A stretch of DNA of 64,000 bases from Hyphomicrobiales bacterium. Its GTDB lineage: Bacteria; Pseudomonadota; Alphaproteobacteria; Rhizobiales; Rhizobiaceae. The stretch is taken from positions 62,001-126,000 of the forward strand of contig UCKM01000006.1 in the NCBI GenBank assembly GCA_900473175.1, written 5' to 3'. The stretch's first letter is position 1, and each line of letters opens with the position of its first letter. The translations under genes and the position numbers were made by a program. Below are positions 53,359-63,400 of the stretch, one piece after another. A model generated the notes under the pieces. It saw only the letters and a program-made list of their open reading frames with translations. It made no database searches and had not been told where the DNA came from.

Positions 53359-54423
53359 ATGGCATCGGTTGAATTCGCCAATGTACGAAAATCATTCGGG
53401 ACGCATCCGGTCATCAAGGGCGTTGATATCGAGATTGCCGATGGCGAATTTGTAATTCTTGTCGGTCCTTCCGGCTGTGGCAAGTCCACGCTGCTGCGCA
53501 TGCTGGCCGGCCTCGAAAATATTTCGGCTGGAGAGATTCGCATCGGCGGCCAAGTGGTCAATGGTCTTGCGCCCAAAGAGCGTGACATCGCCATGGTGTT
53601 CCAGAACTATGCACTCTATCCACACATGACCGTCGCTGACAACATGGCCTTTTCGCTGAAGCTTAAGGGCGCGCCCAAATCCGAAATCGACAAGCGCGTG
53701 AAACCCGCCGCAGAAATTCTCGGCCTTGCCCCCCTCCTCGACCGGTTTCCACGACAGCTTTCCGGTGGCCAGCGCCAGCGCGTCGCCATGGGCCGTGCCA
53801 TCGTACGCGATCCTCAGGTTTTCCTGTTCGATGAACCGCTGTCGAATCTTGATGCCAAGCTGCGTGTGGCGATGCGGGCAGAGATAAAGGAACTGCACCA
53901 GCGGCTGAAGACCACCACTGTCTACGTCACCCACGATCAGATCGAAGCCATGACCATGGCCGACAAGATCGTGGTGATGCATGATGGCATTGTCGAGCAG
54001 ATCGGCGCACCGCTCGAACTCTATGATCAGCCGGCTAACCTCTTTGTCGCAAGCTTCATCGGATCGCCAGCGATGAACATGATCAAAGGCAAGCTCGACC
54101 CCAGCGATACGGAAAAATTCATCACTGACAAGGGTGTCGTCCTGCCGGTCGCCAAAGCGCCGGACAGCGCCAAAGGGCGCGCGCTAATTTATGGGCTGAG
54201 ACCCGAACACATGACCATCGCCAATGGAGGCATTCCCGCCGAAGTGGTGGTCATCGAGCCAACCGGCTCTGAAACCCAAATGATCATGCGCGTCGGTGGC
54301 GACGATATTACCGGCGTCTTCCATCAGCGCATCGCTGCGCGGCCGGGCGAAATTGTCGGCTTATCGATCCATGCGGAAGCCACTTACCTGTTCGATGCGG
54401 AGACGGGCACGCGCCTGGTCTGA
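53359..54423 (+). CDS. Carbohydrate ABC transporter ATPase (UgpC/MalK class)
   Basis: A 354-residue ATPase with complete motifs: GPSGCGKST near 36-44, [15 protein letters not shown]-loop, LSGGQRQR near 134, [12 protein letters not shown] and [11 protein letters not shown]. The C-terminal TOBE domain follows. GGAGGAGA ribosome site 63 bp after the SDR. It serves the binding protein and permeases that follow. Confidence 0.95.
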   Translation: MASVEFANVRKSFGTHPVIKGVDIEIADGEFVILVGPSGCGKSTLLRMLAGLENISAGEIRIGGQVVNGLAPKERDIAMVFQNYALYPHMTVADNMAFSLKLKGAPKSEIDKRVKPAAEILGLAPLLDRFPRQLSGGQRQRVAMGRAIVRDPQVFLFDEPLSNLDAKLRVAMRAEIKELHQRLKTTTVYVTHDQIEAMTMADKIVVMHDGIVEQIGAPLELYDQPANLFVASFIGSPAMNMIKGKLDPSDTEKFITDKGVVLPVAKAPDSAKGRALIYGLRPEHMTIANGGIPAEVVVIEPTGSETQMIMRVGGDDITGVFHQRIAARPGEIVGLSIHAEATYLFDAETGTRLV

Positions 54424-54545
54424 GAGATACACCAGCGGCACCTGCCAGTCGGGGTAGCAGATGCCGGTCAAGACGCCCCCGAAAAACAGTTGCCCAAAAC
54501 GTGGGAGCGTTTTTGCCCAGACCCGAAACCCAAGGAGGAGCATCA

Positions 54546-55859
54546 ATGACCATCAATAGAAGACATCTTCTCGGCGCGTCTGCCGGGCTTGTTGCCGCCG
54601 CCGGATTGAACCAGTTCGGCATCAATCCGGCATTTGCCCAATCGGCCCCCGCCTATAAGCCGGAAGACGGCGCAACCCTACGGCTCCTGCGCTGGGTGCC
54701 GTTCGTTCCGGCGGAAGAGGCCGCATGGCTCGAGAACACCAAGAAGTTCACTGAGGCAACTGGCGTTCAGGTGCGGATAGACAAGGAAAGCTGGGAAGAC
54801 GTCCGCCCGAAAGCGGCTGTCGCCGCCAACGTCGGCTCGGGACCCGACATGGTCATGAGCTGGTTCGACGATCCGCAGCAATATCCCGACAAACTGGTCG
54901 AAGTGACCGAGCTCGGCGAATATCTCGGTAAGGCGCACGGCGGCTGGTACCCCGGCCTTGAAGGCTATGCCAAGCGCGACGGCAAGTTCATCGCTCTACC
55001 CCTTTGTGCCATCGGCAATGCGGTTGTCTATCGCGACAGCCATGTGAAGGCAGCAGGCTTCAGCGAATTCCCGAAGGACACGGCCGGTTTCCTTGAACTC
55101 TGCAAGGCGATGCATGCCAAGGGAACACCTGCTGGCTTCCCGCATGGCAAGGCGGTCGGCGACGGCAACAATTACGCGCACTGGCTGCTCTGGAGCCATG
55201 GCGGCAAGATGGTCGACGAGAGCGGCAAGGTGGTGATCAACAGCCCCGAAACGCTGGCCTCGGTCAAATATGCTCAGGAACTCTACAAGACCTTTATTCC
55301 GGGCACGGAAAGCTGGCAGGACGTCAACAACAATCGCGCTTTCCTTGCCGGGCAGGTGTCGCTGACGGCCAACGGCGTGTCTGTCTACTATGCCGCGGTC
55401 AAGGACCCGGCGATGAAAGCCATCGCCGACGACATGCGCTCGACCAACCTGCCGATCGGACCCGTGGGTCAATCGGTCGAATTGCACCAGACGTCGACGA
55501 TCTCGATCTTCAAGCACACAAAATATCCGGAGGCTGCCAAGGCCTACCTGCAGTTCATGTATCAAGCCGACAACATGAATGCCTGGATCACCGGTGCCAG
55601 CGCCTATTGCTGCCAGCCGCTCAAGGAATTTGCAGCTAACCCGGTCTGGACTTCCAACCCCATCCACGCCGCCTATGCCAAGGCATCGGGAACCTTGCGG
55701 CCGAACGGCTATGCGGGTCCGCTCGGCACGGCATCCGCCGGTGTGATGGCTGACTACGTGCTTGTCGACATGTACGCGACCGCAGTGACCGGACAGATGA
55801 CGCCGGAGGATGCAATCGCGCAGGCCGAAAAGCGGGCCAACCGCTACTACAACGTCTAG
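54546..55859 (+). CDS. Carbohydrate ABC transporter substrate-binding protein, Tat-exported
   Basis: A 437-residue family-1 binding protein. ATG 54546 has AAGGAGGAG 5 nt upstream. The N-terminus is a twin-arginine signal (NRRHLLGASAG) with cleavage expected after GINPAFA. The mature start LRLLRWVPFVPAEEAAWLENTKKFTEATGVQVRID and the LPLCAIGNAVVYR segment fit sugar-binding proteins. Ligand unknown; the operon content suggests an aldose, aldonate or small glycoside. Confidence 0.92.
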   Translation: MTINRRHLLGASAGLVAAAGLNQFGINPAFAQSAPAYKPEDGATLRLLRWVPFVPAEEAAWLENTKKFTEATGVQVRIDKESWEDVRPKAAVAANVGSGPDMVMSWFDDPQQYPDKLVEVTELGEYLGKAHGGWYPGLEGYAKRDGKFIALPLCAIGNAVVYRDSHVKAAGFSEFPKDTAGFLELCKAMHAKGTPAGFPHGKAVGDGNNYAHWLLWSHGGKMVDESGKVVINSPETLASVKYAQELYKTFIPGTESWQDVNNNRAFLAGQVSLTANGVSVYYAAVKDPAMKAIADDMRSTNLPIGPVGQSVELHQTSTISIFKHTKYPEAAKAYLQFMYQADNMNAWITGASAYCCQPLKEFAANPVWTSNPIHAAYAKASGTLRPNGYAGPLGTASAGVMADYVLVDMYATAVTGQMTPEDAIAQAEKRANRYYNV

Positions 55860-55874
55860 CACCAGTACGACCAG

Positions 55875-55896
55875 CCCTCGCCGTACGCGGCGGGGG
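55875..55896 (+). terminator. Stem-loop between binding-protein and permease genes
   Basis: CCCTCGCCG and CGGCGGGGG pair over 9 bp (one U-G) with the stable loop TACG, 15 nt after the binding-protein stop. No T-run. Equivalent in position to the stem-loops at 13698-13728 and 32923-32952. Confidence 0.6.
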
Positions 55897-55934
55897 TACC
55901 CCTGAGGGCACAAACGAGAAACCGGAGACATCCG

Positions 55935-56867
55935 ATGACAATGACACAAACCGCCAGGCGGGAATCAGCTTTCGGCACCTTCGCCCGGAGCAATACCGCA
56001 ATCGGCGCACTGTTCATGCTGCCTGCTGCAGCGTTCTTGTTGTGCTTTTTGACCTATCCTCTTGGTCTCGGCGTCTGGCTCGGTTTCACCGATGCGAAAA
56101 TCGGGCGCGACGGTATTTTCATCGGCCTTGAGAATTACCAGGCTCTTGCCCGTGATTCCGTGTTCTGGATGGCCGTGTCGAATACGGTGCTCTACACCTT
56201 CGTCGCGTCGATCCTCAAGTTCATCTTCGGTCTGTGGCTGGCACTAATCCTCAACGAACATCTGCCGTTCAAGTCGTTCTTCCGCGCCGTCATCCTTTTG
56301 CCCTGGGTGGTGCCGACCGTCCTTTCAGCCCTTGCCTTCTGGTGGATCTACGATGCGCAGTTTTCGATCATTTCCTGGTCGCTGATCCGGCTCGGCTGGA
56401 TCGATACTCCGATCAATTTCCTTGGCGACCCGAACAATGCGCGCGCTTCGGTCATTGCCGCCAATGTCTGGCGCGGCATTCCTTTCGTTGCCATTTCGCT
56501 GCTTGCCGGCCTGCAGACCATTCCACAATCGCTGCACGAGGCGGCCTCGCTTGATGGTGCGACCAGCTGGCAGCGTTTCCGCTTCATCACCCTGCCGATG
56601 CTGACCCCCATCATTGCCGTAGTGATGACGTTTTCGGTGCTGTTTACCTTCACCGATTTCCAGTTGATCTATGTTCTGACCAAGGGCGGGCCGGTCAACG
56701 CCACCCACCTCATGGCGACATTGTCGTTCCAGCGCGGCATTCCCGGTGGCCAACTTGGGGAAGGCGCCGCCATCGCAGTCGCCATGATCCCATTCCTGCT
56801 TGCTTCAATCCTGTTCTCGTTTTTCGGCCTTCAGCGCCGCAAATGGCAGCAGGGCGGACAGGACTAG
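55935..56867 (+). CDS. Carbohydrate ABC transporter permease (MalF class)
   Basis: A 310-residue permease with six hydrophobic segments and no large periplasmic insert. TM1 is ALFMLPAAAFLLCFLTYPLGLGVWLGFTD; the EAA loop is GLQTIPQSLHEAASLDGATSWQRFRFITLPML. CGGAGA ribosome site. It is 24 bp upstream of its partner. Confidence 0.94.
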   Translation: MTMTQTARRESAFGTFARSNTAIGALFMLPAAAFLLCFLTYPLGLGVWLGFTDAKIGRDGIFIGLENYQALARDSVFWMAVSNTVLYTFVASILKFIFGLWLALILNEHLPFKSFFRAVILLPWVVPTVLSALAFWWIYDAQFSIISWSLIRLGWIDTPINFLGDPNNARASVIAANVWRGIPFVAISLLAGLQTIPQSLHEAASLDGATSWQRFRFITLPMLTPIIAVVMTFSVLFTFTDFQLIYVLTKGGPVNATHLMATLSFQRGIPGGQLGEGAAIAVAMIPFLLASILFSFFGLQRRKWQQGGQD

Positions 56868-56891
56868 AGCGCGGCAAGGAGGAGAAGAGCC

Positions 56892-57791
56892 ATGAGCATA
56901 TCCGAACAGACCAACATCCAGCCGCTCACCGACGATGCGCAGGGCATGAGCTATCTGAACCGCCTGCCAAGGCGGATCGTCGTGCTGTATCTGCCGCTCG
57001 CCGTATTCCTGTTCGTTTTGCTGTTTCCGTTCTATTGGATGGCGATCACGGCGATAAAACCCAATTCCCAGTTGACGGATTACAATCATTACAGCCCGTT
57101 CTGGGTTGTCGCCCCGACGCTTGATCATATCAAATATCTGCTGTTCGAGACTTCCTATCCGGGCTGGCTGTGGAACACGCTCGTCGTATCGACCTGCGCG
57201 ACGGTATTGTCGCTGGCTGCGTCGGTCTTTGCCGCCTATGCCATCGAACGCGTCCGCTTTACCGGGTCGCGGTCAGTCGGCCTGATGATTTTCCTCGCCT
57301 ACCTCGTGCCGCCGTCGATCCTGTTCATACCGCTCGCGGTGATCGTGTTCAAATTCGGCATCTATGATACCAAGCTCGCCTTGATCTTCACTTATCCAAC
57401 ATTCCTCATTCCGTTCTGCACCTGGCTGCTGATGGGCTATTTCCGCTCGATCCCGTTCGAACTTGAGGAAAGTGCCCTTGTCGATGGCGCATCCCGCTGG
57501 CAAATCCTCATCAGGGTCATATTGCCGCTGGCGGTGCCGGGGCTGATCTCGGCGGGTATTTTTGCCTTCACTTTGTCGTGGAATGAGTTCATCTATGCAC
57601 TCACCTTCATCCAATCCTCGGAAAACAAAACTGTCCCGGTTGGTGTCCTAACGGAACTGGTGCGAGGGGATGTTTTCGAGTGGGGCTCACTGATGGCAGG
57701 CGCACTGTTCGGGTCGCTGCCGGTCGTCATTCTCTACTCGTTCTTCGTTGATTATTACGTTTCCTCCATGACCGGCGCGGTCAAGGAGTGA
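56892..57791 (+). CDS. Carbohydrate ABC transporter permease (MalG class)
   Basis: A 299-residue permease. A cytoplasmic tail of about 30 residues precedes TM1 (IVVLYLPLAVFLFVLLFPFYWMAITAIKP), and the EAA loop is GYFRSIPFELEESALVDGASRWQILIRVILPL. The C-terminus FVDYYVSSMTGAVKE is standard for MalG-type subunits. AAGGAGGAGAAGAG precedes the ATG. Confidence 0.94.
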   Translation: MSISEQTNIQPLTDDAQGMSYLNRLPRRIVVLYLPLAVFLFVLLFPFYWMAITAIKPNSQLTDYNHYSPFWVVAPTLDHIKYLLFETSYPGWLWNTLVVSTCATVLSLAASVFAAYAIERVRFTGSRSVGLMIFLAYLVPPSILFIPLAVIVFKFGIYDTKLALIFTYPTFLIPFCTWLLMGYFRSIPFELEESALVDGASRWQILIRVILPLAVPGLISAGIFAFTLSWNEFIYALTFIQSSENKTVPVGVLTELVRGDVFEWGSLMAGALFGSLPVVILYSFFVDYYVSSMTGAVKE

Positions 57792-57812
57792 CCCACTTTA
57801 GGAGTTCCTGCC

Positions 57813-59615
57813 ATGACGTCTTCCCATAACCCGAAAAAGCTCCGTTCGCAGGAATGGTGGGATAATCCTGACAATCCGGGGATGACGGCGCTCTATCTCG
57901 AGCGCTACCTGAACTACGGCCTGACCCGTGAGGAACTGCAATCCGGCAAGCCGATCATCGGCATCGCCCAGACCGGCTCGGATCTGTCGCCGTGCAATCG
58001 CCATCACATCGAACTCGCCAAGCGGGTGCGAGACGGCATCATTGCCGCAGGCGGCATTCCCTTCGAATTTCCGGTCCATCCGATCCAGGAAACCGGCAAG
58101 CGTCCCGGCGCTGCGCTTGACCGGAACCTCGCCTATCTCGGGCTGGTCGAAGTGCTGTTCGGCTATCCGCTCGATGGCGTCGTCCTGACCATTGGCTGCG
58201 ACAAGACAACGCCCGCCATGCTGATGGGCGCGGCGACGGTCAACATTCCGGCGATCGCCCTTTCGGTTGGACCCATGCTCAATGGCTGGCACCGTGGCGA
58301 GCGCACAGGCTCGGGCACGATCGTATGGAAATCGCGCGAGAAGCTCGCTGAGGGCGAGATCGACTACAACGAGTTCATGGACATCGTTGCCTCTTCGGCA
58401 CCCTCGGTTGGCTATTGCAACACGATGGGCACTGCAACGACGATGAATTCACTCGCCGAAGCGCTCGGCATGGAATTGCCGGGCGGCGCCGCGATCCCCG
58501 CACCCTATCGCGAACGCGGCCAGACCGCCTATGACACGGGCAAGCGCATCGTCGACATGGTGCGCGAAGACTTGAAACCGTCGGATATCATGACGCGGCA
58601 GGCCTTCGAGAACGCGATCGTGATCAACTCGGCCATCGGTGGCTCGACCAATGCCCCCATCCATCTCAATGCTATTGCCCGCCATCTCGACATTCCGCTC
58701 GACAATGATGACTGGCAGGCGATCGGCCACGACGTGCCGCTGCTGGTCAATCTGCAGCCGGCGGGCGAATATCTCGGCGAGGACTACCACCGCGCGGGCG
58801 GCGTTCCGGCAGTGGTTGCCGAGCTTTTGAAGGTAGGCAAGCTGCCGCATCCGGGAGCCCTGACGGTAAACGGCAAGAGTATCGGCGCCAATTGCGAGAA
58901 CGCTGAAAACCTCAACACCGACGTGATCAAGCCTTATGACGCGCCGCTGAAGAAACGGGCCGGGTTCATCAACCTCAAGGGCAATCTGTTCGACAGCGCC
59001 ATCATGAAGACCAGCGTGATTTCCGAAGAGTTCCGCGAGCGCTATCTCTCCAATCCGGACGATCCGGAAGCCTTCGAGGGCATCGCAGAGGTGTTCGATG
59101 GTCCCGAGGACTATCATCACCGCATCGACGATCCGAAACTGGCCCTGAACGAGCACAGCATCCTGATCATGCGCGGCACGGGTCCGATCGGTTATCCGGG
59201 TGCGGCGGAAGTCGTCAACATGCAGCCGCCAGCCTATCTCCTGAAGAAAGGCATTCACGCGCTGCCCTGCCTTGGCGATGGCCGCCAGTCCGGCACGTCG
59301 GGTTCACCTTCGATCCTCAACGCCTCGCCGGAAGCGGCAGTCAATGGCGGCCTGGCGCTGGTGCGTTCCGGCGACCACCTGCGCATCGATCTCAACAAGG
59401 GAACGGCCAATATCCTCATCGACGACGAGGAATTGCAGAAGCGCAAGGACGATCTCGTGGCGGCGGGCGGCTACAAGTATCCGGCCAGCCAGACGCCGTG
59501 GCAAGAAATCCAGCGAGGCATGGTCGGGCAGCTCGATGAGGGCATGGTCCTGAAACCGGCGGTCAACTACCAGCGTATCGCCCAGACCAAGGGATTGCCG
59601 CGCGACAATCACTAA
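57813..59615 (+). CDS. IlvD/Edd-family sugar-acid dehydratase (xylonate/arabinonate type)
   Basis: A 600-residue iron-sulphur dehydratase converting an aldonic acid to its 2-keto-3-deoxy acid. The three cluster cysteines are Cys61 ([10 protein letters not shown]), Cys129 ([10 protein letters not shown]) and Cys202 (VGYCNTMG), and Lys131 matches the metal-ligand lysine. [27 protein letters not shown] is the hallmark of pentonate/hexonate dehydratases rather than of IlvD or phosphogluconate dehydratase. Best guess D-xylonate, L-arabinonate or a hexonate (inference). It starts 21 nt after the permease gene, so uptake and dehydration are co-expressed. Confidence 0.92.
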   Translation: MTSSHNPKKLRSQEWWDNPDNPGMTALYLERYLNYGLTREELQSGKPIIGIAQTGSDLSPCNRHHIELAKRVRDGIIAAGGIPFEFPVHPIQETGKRPGAALDRNLAYLGLVEVLFGYPLDGVVLTIGCDKTTPAMLMGAATVNIPAIALSVGPMLNGWHRGERTGSGTIVWKSREKLAEGEIDYNEFMDIVASSAPSVGYCNTMGTATTMNSLAEALGMELPGGAAIPAPYRERGQTAYDTGKRIVDMVREDLKPSDIMTRQAFENAIVINSAIGGSTNAPIHLNAIARHLDIPLDNDDWQAIGHDVPLLVNLQPAGEYLGEDYHRAGGVPAVVAELLKVGKLPHPGALTVNGKSIGANCENAENLNTDVIKPYDAPLKKRAGFINLKGNLFDSAIMKTSVISEEFRERYLSNPDDPEAFEGIAEVFDGPEDYHHRIDDPKLALNEHSILIMRGTGPIGYPGAAEVVNMQPPAYLLKKGIHALPCLGDGRQSGTSGSPSILNASPEAAVNGGLALVRSGDHLRIDLNKGTANILIDDEELQKRKDDLVAAGGYKYPASQTPWQEIQRGMVGQLDEGMVLKPAVNYQRIAQTKGLPRDNH

Positions 59616-59639
59616 GCGCAAGCGAGGAGCTTTTGCAGC

Positions 59640-60392
59640 ATGGCAAATTCCATCAGGCGCTATGAGGGGCGGCACGCGGTTATTACCGGTGGCGCCTCGG
59701 GCATTGGGTTTGCGGCCGCAGCACGGATAGCGTCGGAGGGTGGCACTGTCAGCCTCTGGGATGTCGACGCAGGCAAGATCGGGGAAGCGAAAGCTGCGCT
59801 TGGCGCGTCGGCCCATGGCTTCACGCTCGACGTATCCGATCCCGATCAGGTGGAACAGGCAGCAGCCGAGACCGCAAAGGTCTTCGGCAAGATCGACGTG
59901 TTGATCTGTTCGGCGGGCATTACAGGACCAAACGCCAAGGTTGCCGATTACCCGATCGATGCCTGGAAGCGTGTCCTCGATATCAACCTGAACGGCCTGT
60001 TCTATTGCAACCGGTTTGTTGTTCCGATCATGCAGAAGAACAACTATGGGCGCATAGTCAACGTTGCATCAATTGCCGGCAAGGAAGGAAACCCCAATGC
60101 TTCTGCCTATAGCGCCTCCAAGGCAGCCGTGATCGGACTGACCAAATCGCTCGGCAAAGAACTTGTCCATGACGGGATCACCGTCAACGCGATCACGCCG
60201 GCAACAGTCGAGACGCCCATCCTCAAACAGATGCAGCAATTCCATATTGACTACATGCTCTCGAAGATCCCCATGCAGCGCTTTGGCAAGATCGAAGAGC
60301 TGGCATCGTTGATCACCTGGATCGCCAGCGAGGAATGCTCCTTCACGACCGGTGCCGTCTTCGACATTTCCGGTGGCCGCGCCACCTATTGA
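59640..60392 (+). CDS. SDR, FabG-like; probable dehydrogenase of the sugar-acid pathway
   Basis: A 250-residue classical SDR: TGGASGIGF near 16-24, CSAG replacing NNAG (LICSAGITGP), catalytic SIAGKEGNPNASAYSASK. It resembles 3-oxoacyl-ACP reductases, but in this operon it more likely oxidises a sugar or a 2-keto-3-deoxy acid, as in L-rhamnose and L-fucose oxidative routes (inference). GAGGAG ribosome site; 24 nt after the dehydratase. Last gene of the operon. Confidence 0.9.
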   Translation: MANSIRRYEGRHAVITGGASGIGFAAAARIASEGGTVSLWDVDAGKIGEAKAALGASAHGFTLDVSDPDQVEQAAAETAKVFGKIDVLICSAGITGPNAKVADYPIDAWKRVLDINLNGLFYCNRFVVPIMQKNNYGRIVNVASIAGKEGNPNASAYSASKAAVIGLTKSLGKELVHDGITVNAITPATVETPILKQMQQFHIDYMLSKIPMQRFGKIEELASLITWIASEECSFTTGAVFDISGGRATY

Positions 60393-60404
60393 AGGCAGGA
60401 TGGG

Positions 60405-60421
60405 CGGCTGCAAAGCAGCCG
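60405..60421. terminator. Hairpin between the sugar-acid operon and tamB
   Basis: CGGCTGC and GCAGCCG form a 7-bp stem with loop AAA, 12 nt after the last stop of the plus-strand operon; a short TTTT follows at 60431-60434. It can serve both convergent transcripts. Confidence 0.55.
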
Positions 60422-60473
60422 GGAGAGGAATTTTGGGGACGGTTTTGAACTGTCTCAGCCTACCGAGTTGCTC

Positions 60474-63400
60474 TCAATAATCCTTTTCGTAGAACAGGCC
60501 GGCGCCGGAATCACCATCGGCGCCGACAGAACCCTTGGCTTTGAGGTTGGGCGTGATATCGAGATTGATCGTGCCTTTGGTGGATCCAGCGGAGCCTGCT
60601 TCCACACCCAGATAGACGTTGTCCCGGATATATCGGCCGGCGCGCACGCCGGTATTGCCCTTCGCATCCGTAACGATGTCGAGATCGTCGAGGCCGGTGT
60701 TCTTGCGCAGGCTGTCGAGCAGCGACGAATTCGAACCACCTGCAAGTTCTGCGGCAGCGGCGGCCAGGCGCGCGACCTGCAGCGGCGACAATTCGCCGAT
60801 CGAGCGCTTGAAGATCAGGCGGGCGAGAACCTCGTCCTGCGGCAATTCCGGCTGCGACGAGAAGGTGATCTGCAAGTCCGAAACGCGGCCTCTGACATTG
60901 ACGCTCACAGTAATATCCGCCCCTTGTGTCGTGGCCACGAAATTCAGTTCAGGGTCGAAGTCACCGACCAGTGTCACCTGTCCCTCCGTGAAGGTGATGC
61001 GCTGGCCAAGAATGCCGAGACGGCCACGGATAAGGTTGAATGCGCCGACCGGCTGGATATCCGTTGCGGGACCGGTAAGCCTTACAGAACCGCCAATTTC
61101 AGCATCGAGGCCGCGGCCGCGAATGAAGATCTTGCTGGGTGCGGTAACGTTGATGTCAAGCCGCACGACGCTTGGGCGGGCGGTGGACGCCGCCGCGCTC
61201 GGCAGATCGGCCCTGGCGCGCCTCAAGGTTTGCGCGACGGCCTTCGACGGGTCCTTGTGCTTGACGTCGATCATGGCGGAGGCCCCGCCGAAAGTCTCCG
61301 GCACCGTGATTTCAGCCCGGTCGACATTGATGTTGCCTGAGATGACGGGATCGCGCGTCAAAGGCCCCCTGACGGCGAGCGCACCGGTGACCGTTGCGAC
61401 GAGAAGATCGTCATCGACATAACGCGCCTTGTCGAGCTTGATGTCTATATTCGCCGGGAAATTAGCCGCTGCGTCCGTTGAGATCGTCCCGGTTGCACTG
61501 ATCGTGCCGCCGGTGGCGAGCGCGGCATTCAGCGTGCGGATTGTAACGGTCGTGCCTTCCATGCTGCCGAGCAAGGTGATGCGCTGCAGCCGGACGTTGG
61601 ACTGGGGATCGATGAACTCCGCCCCATTGGCCGAGAACGTGCCGCGGATCTGCGGTTGCCGGAAGCTCCCGCTCACGGACGCGGACAATTCGACGGTGCC
61701 CTTGGCTTGCGCGCCACGATCGGCGAGGGAGCGGTTGGCAAGCGCCAGCGGAATATTGCCGGTGACGTCGATGCCAAGCCCCGATCCCGAGAGCGGAACG
61801 GTGCCGTTCGCCGAAACGGTGAAACCTTGCGGACCGTCCGCCTTGGCGGAGGATAGGCTCAGCGTGTTGTCGGCAAAACGCCCTGTTGCCGCCAGCTGCA
61901 ATGGCGCAAGACCTATCTCCTGCAGTGGCCGGGCTGTCAGCCCTGTCCCTCTGAGGTCGAACTGGGCATTGGGCTTTTGCAACGTGCCGGTGACACGACC
62001 GCTAGCTGTAAGGTTGCCGCCAAGGTTCTGATCCTTGACCACGCCATTGAGGATGGTGAGCGGAAAGCTCTTCAGGTCGAAATCGATCGCAAGCTGACCC
62101 TGCGCAAGCGGTATCGAACCTCGTACCGAAGCATCAAGACCGCTCCCCCCGGTCACGTGGGCATCCACGTTGAGCTGGTCGGTGGTCGATGTGCCTTTGG
62201 CATCGAGATTGACCGCATTCACGCCGGCCTGTTTCAATGCCGCGGCCGTGACCCCGTGCGCCTGCAGGTCGAAATTGACATCTGGCTTCTGGCGCGTGCC
62301 GCCAACTCTCGCCGTCCCGTTGATTTCGCCGCCAAGCCCAAGATCCGGTTTGATCGTGTTGGCGATATCGAGCGGCAGTTTCTGGATTGCGACCGTAAGA
62401 TTGAGCACTTCGGCAACTTCACCGCTGACCGTTACCTTGCCGTCACCCACGTTCAGGAGAATATCGCCAAAGGATATACTGCTCCCGGCCACATTGATCG
62501 CGGCAGGCTGCACCAACCTCGCGGCCAGTGCGCCACGAGTCAGCTCCGCCTTGGCGAGCGACAGGAGATACCCCTTTTCCGTTGGCTGGAGGGCGCCGGT
62601 AACCGATGCATGCGCGCTGTTCTTCAGGCCGGCCCCCAACACGAAATTGGTTGTATTGCCAGACTGCATCGCGCGGGCATCCAGGACGGTGATATCGATG
62701 CCCGCTGCCGAAACGTCTGAGGCCGTTATCATGCCATTGGCGGCAGGCACCTTGAACACATCCTGGGCTGTGACCGCCACTGCGGCCTTGCCGACATGAA
62801 TGTCATTGGCTTGCAACCCGTCGATCCTGCCCTTGATATCGACGTTCTGCTTTTCATCCTCATGGGAAAGCGCGATGGTGGCATCGGCCTTGCCGGTGGC
62901 CTCAACGAGGAAGAGGGCTGCAGCGGTGGACAGATCGCTCGACGCGAGTGTCAGATTGCCTTGCAGCAGCCCCTTTTTATCCTGGGTGACGTCGCCGCGC
63001 AGCCGTGTGCCACCCGCGATAAACTGGATATTGCTGAGGCGCTTTTCATCATTGCGCAGCGCGATCTCGGTGCTGAGATCAGCGCGCTTGCCGTCGAGGA
63101 AGGCAAGGCCGGAGACCCTGCCGTCCACGATGCTTTTGAACAGTGTACCGTTGAAGGTGAGGCTACCCTCTGTCAGTTTGCGCCCAGAGAGCGCCCCTTC
63201 CGGGACGCCTGCATTGAAGGCAAGTGCAATGATATTGTCCTGGCCGCGCGCGCTGCCCTTCACCTTCAGCGCGCCTTGCGCCTTGTCCGAAAGCAATGCG
63301 AGGTTGGTAAGGTCGAGGCCGAAATCGAAATTCGCCGCGCCGCTGGCGAAGGTTCCATTGGCGCTTACCCGGGTCTGCGGGTTCTCAATCTTGAAATCCT

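Noticed and set aside
54496-54514. AAAACG/CGTTTT hairpin before the binding-protein gene as terminator
   Set aside because: The stem is only 6 bp and AT-rich, and it lies inside an operon whose next gene must be expressed.
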